DNA of 64,000 nt from Streptomyces armeniacus (GTDB lineage Bacteria; Actinomycetota; Actinomycetes; Streptomycetales; Streptomycetaceae): positions 6,446,287 to 6,510,286 of the forward strand of contig NZ_CP031320.1 in assembly GCF_003355155.1 (NCBI RefSeq), read 5' to 3'. Of the stretch, positions 1-7,082 are shown one piece after another (position 1 is the stretch's first letter; each line of letters opens with the position of its first letter). The position numbers and the translations under genes are program-made. Below the pieces are notes generated by a model, which saw only the letters and a program-made list of their open reading frames with translations, was not told where the DNA came from and ran no database searches.

Positions 1-863
1 AGATAGTCCATGATCGCCGAGAACCCGGCAAAGACCGCGGGAGCGGAGCTGCCCACGCTCCAGGTGCGCGAGCTCGCCTTGGTGAGCCGGTCGTGGCCGA
101 GTTCCGCGAGCCTGGGCGAGAGGTAGGTGAACGCGTTCCCGCGGTCCCCGAACATCTTGTACGGCGCGATGTTGACGCCGTCGACTCCCCACCCCTGGGC
201 GTCGAGGACGCCGTGCGGCGCGTACTGGACCGCGTCCACGATCACGTGAACGCCGGGGTTCTTCTCGCGGACCGCCTCGACCAGTGCGGGGATGTCCGTG
301 ATGGCACCGGTGATGTTCGAAGTGGCGATGACCGAGACGAGGGAGGTCTCGGCGTCGACCAGTTCGGCGACCGCCGAGGGGTCGATGCCGCCGGTCGTCC
401 GGTTGGGCGCGGCCGTACGGAGTTCCTGTCCCGTGCGCCGCGCGTACTGCTCGCAGGCGTCGTAGGACGAGGGGTGTTCGAGGGCGGTGGTCACGATGTT
501 GGTGCCGGGGACGTTCTCGGTGATCGTCCGTACCAGAACGAACATCGCCTGCGACGCGGTCGCGGTGGGCAGGAGCGCGCCGTCTGGCGCACCTCCGAAG
601 AAGGCCAGGAGGTCGGACTCGCCCTGCTGCTCGATCCGGGCCAGGTCCCGGGCGACTTTGCCGGGGCGTGAGGGGGCCTCGGGGAAGAGGGAGATCTCCA
701 GCGCGCGTTCGGAGGCCGCCCGTAGCCGGAGCGAGCCGCCGGAGTTCTCGAAGAAGAGGCGGCTCGTGCCGCGCGCGTCGTGTTCCAGGTGCGCGAACTG
801 GCCTCGTACGTACCGCATGGTCTCCGGTGCGAAGGCCTCGGCGTCGTGGGTGGTGAGGGTCAT
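1..863 (-). CDS. Class V aminotransferase / cysteine desulfurase-like protein (partial, C-terminus off window)
   Basis: This gene reads leftward and runs off the window edge; about 287 N-terminal residues are visible. It is a pyridoxal-phosphate enzyme of the class V aminotransferase fold. The translation shows the class hallmarks in order: an ENSGG segment near residue 40, a TALEHPSS stretch, an aspartate in the VDAVQYAPHG motif, and the candidate Schiff-base lysine in NIAPYKMFGDRG. The substrate cannot be told; cysteine desulfurase-like and kynureninase-like members share these motifs. The ATG at 863 has no Shine-Dalgarno sequence, and a TATGCT -10 box ends 7 nt before it, which fits a leaderless mRNA. 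The fold is secure, the exact activity is not. Confidence 0.85.
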   Translation of the reverse strand, partial: MTLTTHDAEAFAPETMRYVRGQFAHLEHDARGTSRLFFENSGGSLRLRAASERALEISLFPEAPSRPGKVARDLARIEQQGESDLLAFFGGAPDGALLPTATASQAMFVLVRTITENVPGTNIVTTALEHPSSYDACEQYARRTGQELRTAAPNRTTGGIDPSAVAELVDAETSLVSVIATSNITGAITDIPALVEAVREKNPGVHVIVDAVQYAPHGVLDAQGWGVDGVNIAPYKMFGDRGNAFTYLSPRLAELGHDRLTKASSRTWSVGSSAPAVFAGFSAIMDY

Positions 864-870
864 ACGCGAG

Positions 871-901
871 AGCATACTCTCATCTGAGATGAATCTATCA
901 A
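871..901 (-). promoter_or_regulatory. Promoter with embedded inverted repeat upstream of the aminotransferase
   Basis: On the minus strand TTGATA (901-896) and TATGCT (876-871) are separated by 19 nt. Between them lies the palindrome TCATCTCAGATGA (892-880), a 6-bp dyad around one base, placed where a repressor would block polymerase. The start codon follows the -10 box by 7 nt, so transcript and coding sequence probably begin together. The sites are seen; regulator binding is inferred. Confidence 0.4.
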
Positions 902-1082
902 TCTTGTGGCAGATCGCACCAGCGGCCGCCGGAAGGGCGGCGGGTGCGAGCGGCCGCGTGTACGGAGGTCACCGCAACTCGCAGGCGTGGCAAGGGTCTT
1001 CCGGAGTGGGCCCGGCCCGCTTCCCTCGCCCAGAGGGTGTGAGCGGGGCTGTTAGAGTGGGCCAGAGCTGACCAGCGTCGTA

Positions 1083-1132
1083 GCTGCCGACTTGTCAACA
1101 GAAGGTCGTCGGTTCGAACCCGGCAGGCGGCT
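1083..1132 (+). tRNA. tRNA 3'-end fragment (pseudo-tRNA, probably Thr-TGT derived)
   Basis: Only the 3' half of a tRNA is recognisable. A perfect T-arm (GTCGG at 1108-1112, TTCGAAC loop, CCGGC at 1120-1124) is followed by an acceptor strand AGGCGGC (1125-1131) and discriminator T. An anticodon-loop-like CTTGTCAA sits at 1091-1098 and a variable-loop-like AGGTC just before the T-arm. There is no D-arm and no GCCGCCT 5' acceptor strand at the expected place, although GCTGCC at 1083-1088 can pair with 1126-1131. tRNA 3' ends are the usual attachment sites of actinomycete integrative elements, so this may be an att remnant. It is not a functional tRNA by inspection. Confidence 0.45.
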
Positions 1133-1188
1133 CGAGCAGACGGTTCGATCCGTCTGAGCCGCTTCCTACGGGCGGCTTGATCCTTCCG
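1133..1188 (+). terminator. Hairpin pair between the tRNA fragment and dedA
   Basis: CAGACGG/CCGTCTG (around 1138-1157) makes a 7-bp stem with a TTCGAT loop, and AGCCGC/GCGGCT follows immediately. There is no U-run, so termination is only a possibility. The remaining intergenic DNA (898-1080) holds nothing else recognised. Confidence 0.3.
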
Positions 1189-1208
1189 TGCGACCAGGAG
1201 ACTGCCCG

Positions 1209-1961
1209 GTGACCGTTCTCGCGCTCGGGCCAAGCTGGCTCGACCCGGACTACCTGATCCAGACCTTCGGGCTGATCGGCATCCTCACCATCGTGTTCGC
1301 CGAGTCGGGCCTGCTGATCGGGTTCTTCCTGCCGGGCGACTCGCTGCTGTTCACGACCGGACTGCTGGTCACGACCGGCCAGTACCTGCACTACCCGCTG
1401 TGGCTGGTGTGCCTGCTCATCGTGATCGCGGCGGTGGCCGGCGACCAGGTGGGCTATCTCTTCGGCCGCAAGGTCGGCCCCAGCCTCTTCAAACGGCCAG
1501 ACTCGCGCCTCTTCAAGCAGGAGAACGTGGAGAAGGCGCACGAGTTCTTCGAGAAGTACGGCCCCAAGTCGCTGGTGCTGGCGCGGTTCGTGCCGATCGT
1601 GCGGACGTTCACGCCGATCATCGCGGGCGTCAGCCGGATGAACTACCGCACCTTCGTGATCTTCAACGTGGTCGGCGGCATCCTCTGGGGCGCCGGTGTC
1701 ACGCTGCTGGGCGCCAGCCTGGGGAAGGTCGACTTCGTCCACGCACACATCGAGAGCATCCTCATCCTGATCGTGCTGCTGTCGGTGCTGCCGATCGTGA
1801 TCGAGTACCTCCGTGCGCGGCGCTCCTCCGCGAACGCCGCGGCAGCGGACACCTCGGCGAACGCGGCCGGGGACGGCAGCGGCCCGGACGGCGCGGGCCC
1901 GCCCCAGGGAGGCACGGGCGGCCGGAAGTCGCGGCGCAAGGGACGGCACGCCATACGCTGA
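1209..1961 (+). CDS. DedA family membrane protein (VTT/SNARE-associated domain)
   Basis: Integral membrane protein of the DedA family (about 250 aa), a group implicated in flipping or transport of undecaprenyl and other phospholipids and in membrane homeostasis. The hydrophobic N-terminal half contains the family signatures FLPGDSLLF, GDQVGYLFGRKVG and a re-entrant segment ending in ARFVPIVRTFTPIIAGVSRM, whose acidic and arginine residues are conserved. Two more membrane segments follow and the C-terminal 45 residues are a hydrophilic Ala/Gly-rich basic tail. The GTG at 1209 is chosen because AGGAG (1196-1200) lies 8 nt upstream; an ATG at 1188 would add seven residues without a ribosome site. 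Confidence 0.9.
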   Translation: MTVLALGPSWLDPDYLIQTFGLIGILTIVFAESGLLIGFFLPGDSLLFTTGLLVTTGQYLHYPLWLVCLLIVIAAVAGDQVGYLFGRKVGPSLFKRPDSRLFKQENVEKAHEFFEKYGPKSLVLARFVPIVRTFTPIIAGVSRMNYRTFVIFNVVGGILWGAGVTLLGASLGKVDFVHAHIESILILIVLLSVLPIVIEYLRARRSSANAAAADTSANAAGDGSGPDGAGPPQGGTGGRKSRRKGRHAIR

Positions 1962-2086
1962 CGCGGCGCGCGTGCGTACGGAGGCGCGTACGGACGGCGG
2001 CGTGAGTACGGCGGCGTACGTGCGGAGGTCTGCGTACGGTGCGCGCGTACGGGTGGTGCGTGCCGCCGTCGGGAACGGCCGCCAGG

Positions 2087-2524
2087 TCAGGACCAGTCGC
2101 GGCCCGAGCGGCCCCGCTTCACATCCGCGCGGCGCTTCTTCTCGCGCAGCCGCCGCTCGTTGATCCCCTTCGGAATCTTCCGCTTGCGGCGCTGCCGCGG
2201 CGGCGGGGCGGTGGCCTCCGCGAGCAGCGCGGCCATCCGTACGGCCGCCGTCTCGCGGTTGCGCCACTGCGAGCGGTGCTCGGAGGCGCGGACGGTGAGC
2301 ACGCCGTCGGTCAGGCGGCCGGAGAGCCGTTCCAGGGCGCGGGCCTGCCACACGGGCGGCAGCGACTCGGTGCGGGCGAGGTCGAGGCGGAGCTCCACCG
2401 CGCTGTCCGTGGTGTTGACGTGCTGCCCGCCGGGCCCCGAGGACTTCGTGAAACGCCAACTGAGCTCGGCCTCCGGGAGGGAGACCGAGCCGCGGATGAA
2501 CCAGGGCCCGGACATGTGCCCCAT
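2087..2524 (-). CDS. arfB: Alternative ribosome-rescue factor ArfB (YaeJ/ICT1-type peptidyl-tRNA hydrolase)
   Basis: ArfB releases peptides from ribosomes stalled on truncated mRNAs. This 145-residue protein has the release-factor catalytic loop SGPGGQHVNT with the GGQ triplet at residues 32-34, followed by the RF-1-like domain, and ends in a basic tail (RKRKIPKG to the C-terminus) that in the family enters the empty mRNA channel. Length and architecture match bacterial ArfB rather than full release factors, which carry a codon-recognition domain. Two starts are possible, 2524 and 2515; a GAGGCGGG sequence precedes the first. It is convergent with nothing close and stands divergent from terD. 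Confidence 0.92.
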   Translation of the reverse strand: MGHMSGPWFIRGSVSLPEAELSWRFTKSSGPGGQHVNTTDSAVELRLDLARTESLPPVWQARALERLSGRLTDGVLTVRASEHRSQWRNRETAAVRMAALLAEATAPPPRQRRKRKIPKGINERRLREKKRRADVKRGRSGRDWS

Positions 2525-2693
2525 GATCCCGCCTCAAACGGCCGCCGTCATCCGCTTTCCCGCGGGGGCGGGACGGATCGCGGGCAAAGAACGTAAAGAA
2601 ACCAGGAACCCGCCCCTGCCCCGGCTGCGTTGTGGAGGGTGAGAGGGTGAAGGATCTGAACCCGCTGACACGCACACAGAGAAGGGCATCCCC

Positions 2694-3269
2694 ATGGCTG
2701 TAAGCCTGTCCAAGGGCGGCAACGTCTCGCTCACCAAGGAGGCACCTGGCCTCACCGCCGTCACGGTCGGCCTCGGCTGGGACGTCCGTAGCACCACGGG
2801 CACCGACTTCGACCTCGACGCGAGCGCCATCGCCGTGAACGCGCAGGGCAAGGTCCACTCGGACCAGCACTTCATCTTCTTCAACAACAAGGCCACCCCG
2901 GACCAGACGATCGTGCACTCCGGTGACAACACCACCGGTCAGGGCGAGGGCGACGACGAGCAGATCAACGTCAATCTGCAGGGCCTCCCGGCCGAGATCG
3001 ACAAGATCGTCTTCCCCGTGTCGATCTACGACGCGGAGACCCGCAGCCAGAACTTCGGCCAGGTGCGGAACGCGTACATCCGCGTCGTCAATCAGGCCGG
3101 CGGCACCGAGATCGCCCGCTACGACCTGAGCGAGGACGCCGCCACCGAGACCGCCATGGTCTTCGGCGAGCTGTACCGCAACGGCGCCGAGTGGAAGTTC
3201 CGCGCGGTCGGCCAGGGTTACGCCGCCGGTCTCGCGGGCATCGCCCAGGACTTCGGCGTCAACATCTGA
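2694..3269 (+). CDS. TerD family calcium-binding stress protein
   Basis: A 191-residue TerD-fold protein. It opens with [20 protein letters not shown] and continues through the family blocks [37 protein letters not shown] and [10 protein letters not shown]; the acid-rich loops are the calcium sites known in this family. Single-copy TerD paralogues are abundant in streptomycetes and are linked to stress and differentiation; no terB, terC or other tellurite genes are adjacent, so tellurite resistance should not be assumed. Start ATG at 2694. A strong hairpin terminator closes the unit at 3313-3343. Confidence 0.92.
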   Translation: MAVSLSKGGNVSLTKEAPGLTAVTVGLGWDVRSTTGTDFDLDASAIAVNAQGKVHSDQHFIFFNNKATPDQTIVHSGDNTTGQGEGDDEQINVNLQGLPAEIDKIVFPVSIYDAETRSQNFGQVRNAYIRVVNQAGGTEIARYDLSEDAATETAMVFGELYRNGAEWKFRAVGQGYAAGLAGIAQDFGVNI

Positions 3270-3312
3270 CGCGGCAGGTCTGACGCGGGCCCGGCCCGCC
3301 TCGTAACGCAGT

Positions 3313-3343
3313 CGGCGGCGTCCCCAACGAGGGGGCGCCGCCG
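3313..3343 (+). terminator. Intrinsic terminator of terD
   Basis: A 13-bp stem (3313-3325 with 3331-3343, all paired including one G-T) around the 5-nt loop AACGA. It lies 43 nt after the terD stop. No long U-run follows, as is common in streptomycetes. It also separates terD from the convergent toxin gene. Confidence 0.75.
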
Positions 3344-3415
3344 AGTCGTTGAGAGGCGCTGCTGTCGAGAGGCGCTGTTGTAAAGGGCGCTCCGGGGAGA
3401 GCCGGACGCCGGGGT

Positions 3416-3793
3416 TCAGGTCACCAGGCGCGTACGCAGCTCGGCCGCGACGGCCGACACGTCCGCGCGCCCCTGCTTCGCCGCCTCCACCAGATCGGCG
3501 AAGGTCTCCGCGTCCGGCAGGGCCTTCGCGCCCGCCACGCGGAGGTACGAGCGGGTCGCGGCGGCGGCGTAGAACTCGTTCATCGGTGATTCCAGCGGCG
3601 GGCAGACCGCCAGCGTGTGCAGGAACGCAGCGGCCCGCCAGGCTATGTCCGGCTCCGGCTGGTCCGCGACGAGCACGAGGTCGTTCTGATGGCGGGCGAC
3701 CGCGGCCACCACCCCCGAGGGGTCCCAGACAGTGGGGTCGGAGGGGAGGTGCTGCGCAAGTGCGCTCCACGCCCACTCCATTGTGATCTTCAC
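3416..3793 (-). CDS. Doc/Fic-like toxin component of a toxin-antitoxin pair (catalytic motif degenerate)
   Basis: A 125-residue protein that resembles streptomycete proteins annotated as Fic-family toxin component: the sequence AVARHQN, a helical segment around AWRAAAFLHTL, and the AAAATRSYL block correspond to the helices that flank the Fic motif in Doc. The catalytic signature HxFx(D/E)GNKR itself is not present; the matching place reads PPLESPMNEF. If the assignment is right, AMP-transfer or kinase chemistry of the Doc type is doubtful. The GTG start at 3793 overlaps the TGA of the upstream antitoxin gene (GTGA), so the two are translationally coupled, which is the main contextual support. 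Confidence 0.6.
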   Translation of the reverse strand: MKITMEWAWSALAQHLPSDPTVWDPSGVVAAVARHQNDLVLVADQPEPDIAWRAAAFLHTLAVCPPLESPMNEFYAAAATRSYLRVAGAKALPDAETFADLVEAAKQGRADVSAVAAELRTRLVT

Positions 3794-3993
3794 AGTCCGA
3801 ATCGCTCCTGGAAGTAGTCCCAATGCTCGGCGAACTCGTCGACTCCGGCGAGGAACCTCGCCCTGTCCTCGTCCAGCTCCCGCTTCGTCGCTTCGGTGAT
3901 CAGCGCGGTGACCGTGGTGCCCTGCTCCGCCGCGCGAGCCTTGAGGCGCTCGTGGAACTCCTCGTCCAGGCGGATCGTGACGTGCTTCGACAT
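3790..3993 (-). CDS. Ribbon-helix-helix antitoxin
   Basis: A 67-residue protein starting MSKHVTIRLDEEFHERL, which is the beta-strand and first helix of a ribbon-helix-helix DNA-binding domain; AEQGTTVTALITEATK forms the second helix. The C-terminal 25 residues (FLAGVDEFAEHWDYFQERF) are acidic and aromatic and would be the toxin-binding tail. It precedes and overlaps the Doc-like toxin gene by 4 bases, the usual antitoxin-first order with probable autoregulation. The ATG at 3993 is preferred over an upstream in-frame ATG at 4095 because homology-like sequence begins only here. Confidence 0.75.
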   Translation of the reverse strand: MSKHVTIRLDEEFHERLKARAAEQGTTVTALITEATKRELDEDRARFLAGVDEFAEHWDYFQERFGL

Positions 3994-4158
3994 GCGATCA
4001 CCGTACAGCGCCGCTGCTGTACGCGCCACGGCAGCCGCCGGCGCCCCGCGTCGAGCTTGGATCCCTGCCGGAACGCTAGTCGGCGACGACGCCATGTCGC
4101 AAGCCGATCACCCCAAGTCAACCCCACTGTGCGGCCGCTGTCGTGACACCATCGCGTC

Positions 4159-4659
4159 GTGCTCGACATCGGCTATTCCCTGTCCCCCCGCTTCCCCGAC
4201 CCGCCGCAGACGGACTACCGCACGGCGGACGTACGGACCCTGCGGCACGATCTGTTCTGCGGCGACATCCACATCGCGGACACGGAGAGCGGCCGCGAAC
4301 TGTCCACAGCCTGGGGATGGTTGCCGGTGCTCGACTTCGGGTGGGCGCTGTGCGACATCGTCGAGGAGCTCGGCCCCGGCGGCCCGCCCGCGGCGCAGGG
4401 TGCCCAACCCCGCCGCGCCGAGCTGGACTTCACCGAGACCACCGACTGCCTGCTGTTCGAGGAGCGGCGCGGCCGGGTGGAGATCACCGCGGACTGGCAG
4501 TACGTGGACGACCCGCCGCTGGTGTTCCCGTACGCGACGGTGCGCCGCGAGGCACGGGACTTCCTGCACGACCTGATCGCGGATCTCGCCGACATGCACG
4601 AGGGCCTGTCGGAGAACCCGGCGGTGTGGCAGCTCCAGGCGCGCTTCCCCCGGGTCTAG
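4159..4659 (+). CDS. Conserved hypothetical protein, 166 aa
   Basis: Not recognised. The protein is soluble, acidic and tryptophan-containing, with no signal peptide or membrane segment. It has an internal segment DSTAWGWLPVLDFGWAL-like in character (residues about 45-65), a beta-rich centre (LLFEERRGRVEITADW) and a helical, acidic C-terminus (DFLHDLIADLADMHEGL). The pattern recalls small streptomycete proteins of unknown function. The GTG at 4159 has no clear ribosome site. Its stop codon TAG is part of the CTAG sequence into which the neighbouring IS481-type element inserted, so the last codon is original but the 3' flank is not. Confidence 0.65.
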   Translation: MLDIGYSLSPRFPDPPQTDYRTADVRTLRHDLFCGDIHIADTESGRELSTAWGWLPVLDFGWALCDIVEELGPGGPPAAQGAQPRRAELDFTETTDCLLFEERRGRVEITADWQYVDDPPLVFPYATVRREARDFLHDLIADLADMHEGLSENPAVWQLQARFPRV

Positions 4660-4660
4660 G

Positions 4661-5728
4661 TGTGTTGTCTCGGGACGTTGGTGACACGCGGGCCGGGTTG
4701 TTGAACAGGTGAGGGCCTTCTGGGTTCGGTGTGGATTGCGACATCTACCGCCGACCGCCAGGAGGCCCTCGTGTCCCACCGTAATGCCCCGCTGACCCCG
4801 ACCGGCAGGCTGCGTCTGGCCCGGTGTGTTGTGGACGACGGCTGGCCGCTGCGGCGGGCCGCGGAACGCTTCCAGGTCAGCCATACCACTGCCATGCGCT
4901 GGGCCAACCGCTACCGGCAGCTGGGCGCGGCCGGGATGCACGACCGCTCCAGCCGCCCTCACCACAGCCCGCGCCAGACCTCTGCCACGGTCGAGCAGCA
5001 GGTCCTGCACCTGCGGCGCGAGCACCGGATCGGGCCGGTACGGCTGGCCGCCCGCTGCGGCATAGCCGCCTCCACCGCCCACCGCATCCTCATCCGCCAC
5101 CACCTGCCCGCCCTGTCCACGCTGGACCGCGCCACCGGCGAACCCGTGCGCCGCTATGAACGCTCCCGGCCCGGGGAACTGGTCCACATCGACGTCAAGA
5201 AACTCGGCCGTATCTCCGACGGCGGCGGCCACAAGGTCCTCGGCCGCGCAGCCGGCCGGGCCCACCAGGACCGCCGCAACGGGACCGGATACGCCTACCT
5301 GCACACCGCCCTGGACGACCACACCCGTCTCGCCTACACCGAAGACCTGCCCGACGAGAAGGCCGCCACCTGCGCCGGCTTCCTGACCCGGGCCGCCGCC
5401 TGGTTCACCGCCCGCGGCGTGACCATCGAGCGGGTCATCACCGACAACGCCTGGGCCTACAGCAAGAACACCTGGCGCACCACCTGCCACGACCTGGGCA
5501 TCAGCCCCCGCTGGACCAGGCCCTGGAGGCCTCAGACCAACGGCAAGGTCGAACGCTTCCACCGCACCCTGCTCGAGGAATGGGCCTATCAGCGGCCCTA
5601 CACCTCAGACAGCGAACGGCAGGCAGCGTTTCCCGACTGGCTCGACTGGTACAACTACCACCGACCCCACACCGGCATCGGCGGCCACCCACCAGCCAGC
5701 CGCATCACCAACCTGTCCGAACAACACA
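4661..5728 (+). mobile_element. IS481-family insertion sequence, complete
   Basis: A 1.07-kb element with one transposase gene. Imperfect terminal inverted repeats begin TGTGTTGTCTCGGGACGTT at 4661 and, read from the other end, TGTGTTGTTCGGACAGGTT at 5728. The tetranucleotide CTAG lies just outside each end (4656-4659 and 5730-5733), matching the NCTAGN target preference known for IS481. Both CTAG copies double as stop codons, for the upstream gene and for the transposase itself. No frameshift is visible, so it may be active. Confidence 0.85.
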
Positions 5729-5733
5729 GCTAG
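4771..5733 (+). CDS. IS481 family DDE transposase
   Basis: A 320-residue transposase. The N-terminus is a helix-turn-helix (LRRAAERFQVSHTTAMRWANR) that binds the ends. The rve/DDE core supplies aspartate in GELVHIDVKKLG, aspartate in ERVITDNAWAYS and glutamate in NGKVERFHRTL. Near the C-terminus WYNYHRPHTGIGG PPASR is the family tail. The GTG at 4771 follows AGGAGG (4760-4765) by 5 nt. The stop TAG (5731-5733) is not encoded by the element: it comes from the flanking CTAG target sequence, a known economy of this family. Confidence 0.93.
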   Translation: MSHRNAPLTPTGRLRLARCVVDDGWPLRRAAERFQVSHTTAMRWANRYRQLGAAGMHDRSSRPHHSPRQTSATVEQQVLHLRREHRIGPVRLAARCGIAASTAHRILIRHHLPALSTLDRATGEPVRRYERSRPGELVHIDVKKLGRISDGGGHKVLGRAAGRAHQDRRNGTGYAYLHTALDDHTRLAYTEDLPDEKAATCAGFLTRAAAWFTARGVTIERVITDNAWAYSKNTWRTTCHDLGISPRWTRPWRPQTNGKVERFHRTLLEEWAYQRPYTSDSERQAAFPDWLDWYNYHRPHTGIGGHPPASRITNLSEQHS

Positions 5734-5868
5734 TCTTCTGAGTCGGGAATTCTGTTCAGATAGCTGGCGAGGCGTTCGAGGATCTCGTCTGCGGTCTTGG
5801 TCCACACGTAGGGCTTGGGGTCGGTGTTCCATGCGGTGATCCAGGCACGGATGTCTACCTCGAACACC
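5730..5868 (-). pseudogene. IS630-family transposase, C-terminal remnant
   Basis: Read on the minus strand, about 45 codons encode FEVDIRAWITAWNTDPKPY followed by VWTKTADEILERLASYL and end at a TAG inside the same CTAG used by the IS481 element. This is the typical C-terminal end of IS630-type transposases. The rest of the gene is absent; at about 5868 the similarity stops and a second, oppositely oriented transposase tail begins. It is a dead fragment. Confidence 0.7.
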
Positions 5869-5988
5869 GAGCGAACCGCAGCCCTGGCAAACTTCCTCCA
5901 CACCTACAACCACCACCGCTGCCACACCGCACTCGACGGACACCCGCCCATCACCCGCGTCAACAACCCTGCGGGTCAATACACCTAG
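5869..5988 (+). pseudogene. IS481-family transposase, second C-terminal remnant
   Basis: The plus strand encodes about 38 codons, TERTAALANFLHTYNHHR then CHTALDGHPPITRVNNPAG, ending in a TAG that is again part of a CTAG (5985-5988). This is the tail of a second IS481-type transposase, different in sequence from the intact copy next door. Its 5' part is missing, cut at the junction with the IS630 remnant. It marks an older insertion at the same locus. Confidence 0.7.
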
Positions 5989-6021
5989 GCCGTGCCTTCA
6001 AGTCCCGCCGCGGCCGTGCGG

Positions 6022-6756
6022 CTAGCGGACCGGCCAGGGTGCCGCTGTCTCCTGGTCCGTGGTGGCGCCCGCGTACACCGCGCACGCGTCCGTCAGCGGC
6101 TCCAGCAGCGTCAGCGGCTCCGGGAGGGTCGCGCCGGGGACCGGCGGGCGTACCCAGCGGACCACCGCGTCGGGGCCCTCGCCGGGCAGCCGGGCCGGGG
6201 GCACGAGCACGTAGCTGCCGCGGCAGTGCCAGCGCAGGCCCGGATGCTCGTCCATCGTCTCCGGGTGGCAGTCCAGCTCGCACGGCCACCACTCGTCCTC
6301 GTCCTCCGGGGTGCCGCGGGTGGCGGTGAAGAACAGCATCCGGTCGCCGCCCGAGAGCGCCACGGGGCCGGTCTCGGTACCCTCCGTGTCCAGCCGCTCC
6401 AGCGCCATGCGGCCCGCCTCCGCGGGCACGTCGAGGACGTCGTGCGCACGGCCGGTGGCGGTGATGAAGTTCGCCTGCGGCTGGCCCTGCGCCCAGCGGG
6501 TGATCTGGTCGGGGTCGGTGGTCGCCTGCGTCTGCCAGGCGAACGAGACGGGGTGCCGCCCGGGGGTGGGGCAGCCGATGCGTACACAGGAGCAGCCGTA
6601 TCCCTCCGGGTACGCGGCGGGCGCGAGCGGGAAGCCCGCTCCGGCGGCGGCCCGCAGCAGATCCTCGCGGGCCGCTTCGCCGCCCGCCCCGGCGGTACCG
6701 CCGCCGGTGCGGGCACGGCGGCGCAGCCACTGGGAGAATCTGCTCTCGCGTTCCAT
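6022..6756 (-). CDS. Bifunctional DNA primase/polymerase (Prim-Pol) domain protein
   Basis: A 244-residue protein resembling the short streptomycete relatives of the archaeo-eukaryotic primase N-terminal domain. The region after residue 45 (AAYPEGYGCSCVRIGCPTPGRH, then WQTQATTDPDQI and NFITATGRAHDVLDVPAEAG) follows the Prim-Pol pattern of a CxxxGCxxPGKHP-like stretch and a hydrophobic strand ending in aspartate. No helicase domain is attached, so a replication role is uncertain; such stand-alone copies are often plasmid-derived. Its stop codon also lies in a CTAG, next to the cluster of IS remnants. Confidence 0.7.
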   Translation of the reverse strand: MERESRFSQWLRRRARTGGGTAGAGGEAAREDLLRAAAGAGFPLAPAAYPEGYGCSCVRIGCPTPGRHPVSFAWQTQATTDPDQITRWAQGQPQANFITATGRAHDVLDVPAEAGRMALERLDTEGTETGPVALSGGDRMLFFTATRGTPEDEDEWWPCELDCHPETMDEHPGLRWHCRGSYVLVPPARLPGEGPDAVVRWVRPPVPGATLPEPLTLLEPLTDACAVYAGATTDQETAAPWPVR

Positions 6757-7082
6757 CTATCCCCTCACTCTCCCGACCAGGGCGGCGTGGCTCCGGATGT
6801 GTCGAGGGTACGCAGCGGCACGCCGGTGCATCACCGAATCCTCGGACACGGGTAACCGTCGTCCAGTCTCCTCCTCCGCACGGGCGAACGCGCACCCGGG
6901 TGGCATACGGGCGGCACGGAGACGACGTACAGAGGGCGCACGGGCGGCGCGCGGGGGGCGTACGGGGGCGTCCGGGCGGCGCCCGTGGATCTTTCGCCGG
7001 TTCAGCCGGTTCAGCGGCGAACCCGCGCCGGACAGTGGACGATGTCTCCGACAGTGCACGGCGATCCCGTGAGGAGCTCTCG
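6757..7082. other. Divergent intergenic region, 326 bp
   Basis: It separates the leftward Prim-Pol gene from the rightward dimethylargininase gene and so should carry both promoters. A tandem CCGGTTCAG pair is seen near 7000-7017. I see no RNA gene, convincing operator or further coding sequence. Confidence 0.4.

Noticed and set aside
1082..1132. Intact tRNA gene.
   Set aside because: No D-arm, no proper anticodon stem and no 5' acceptor strand; only the 3' half fits.
2694..3269. Tellurite resistance locus.
   Set aside because: Only a lone terD-type gene is present; the operon partners are absent.
1095..3776. Open frame of 893 codons on the minus strand.
   Set aside because: It is antisense to dedA and terD and overlaps arfB in another frame; composition is Arg/Gly-rich as expected of a shadow in high-GC DNA. 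The GFEPTTFC at its end is the reverse reading of the tRNA fragment.
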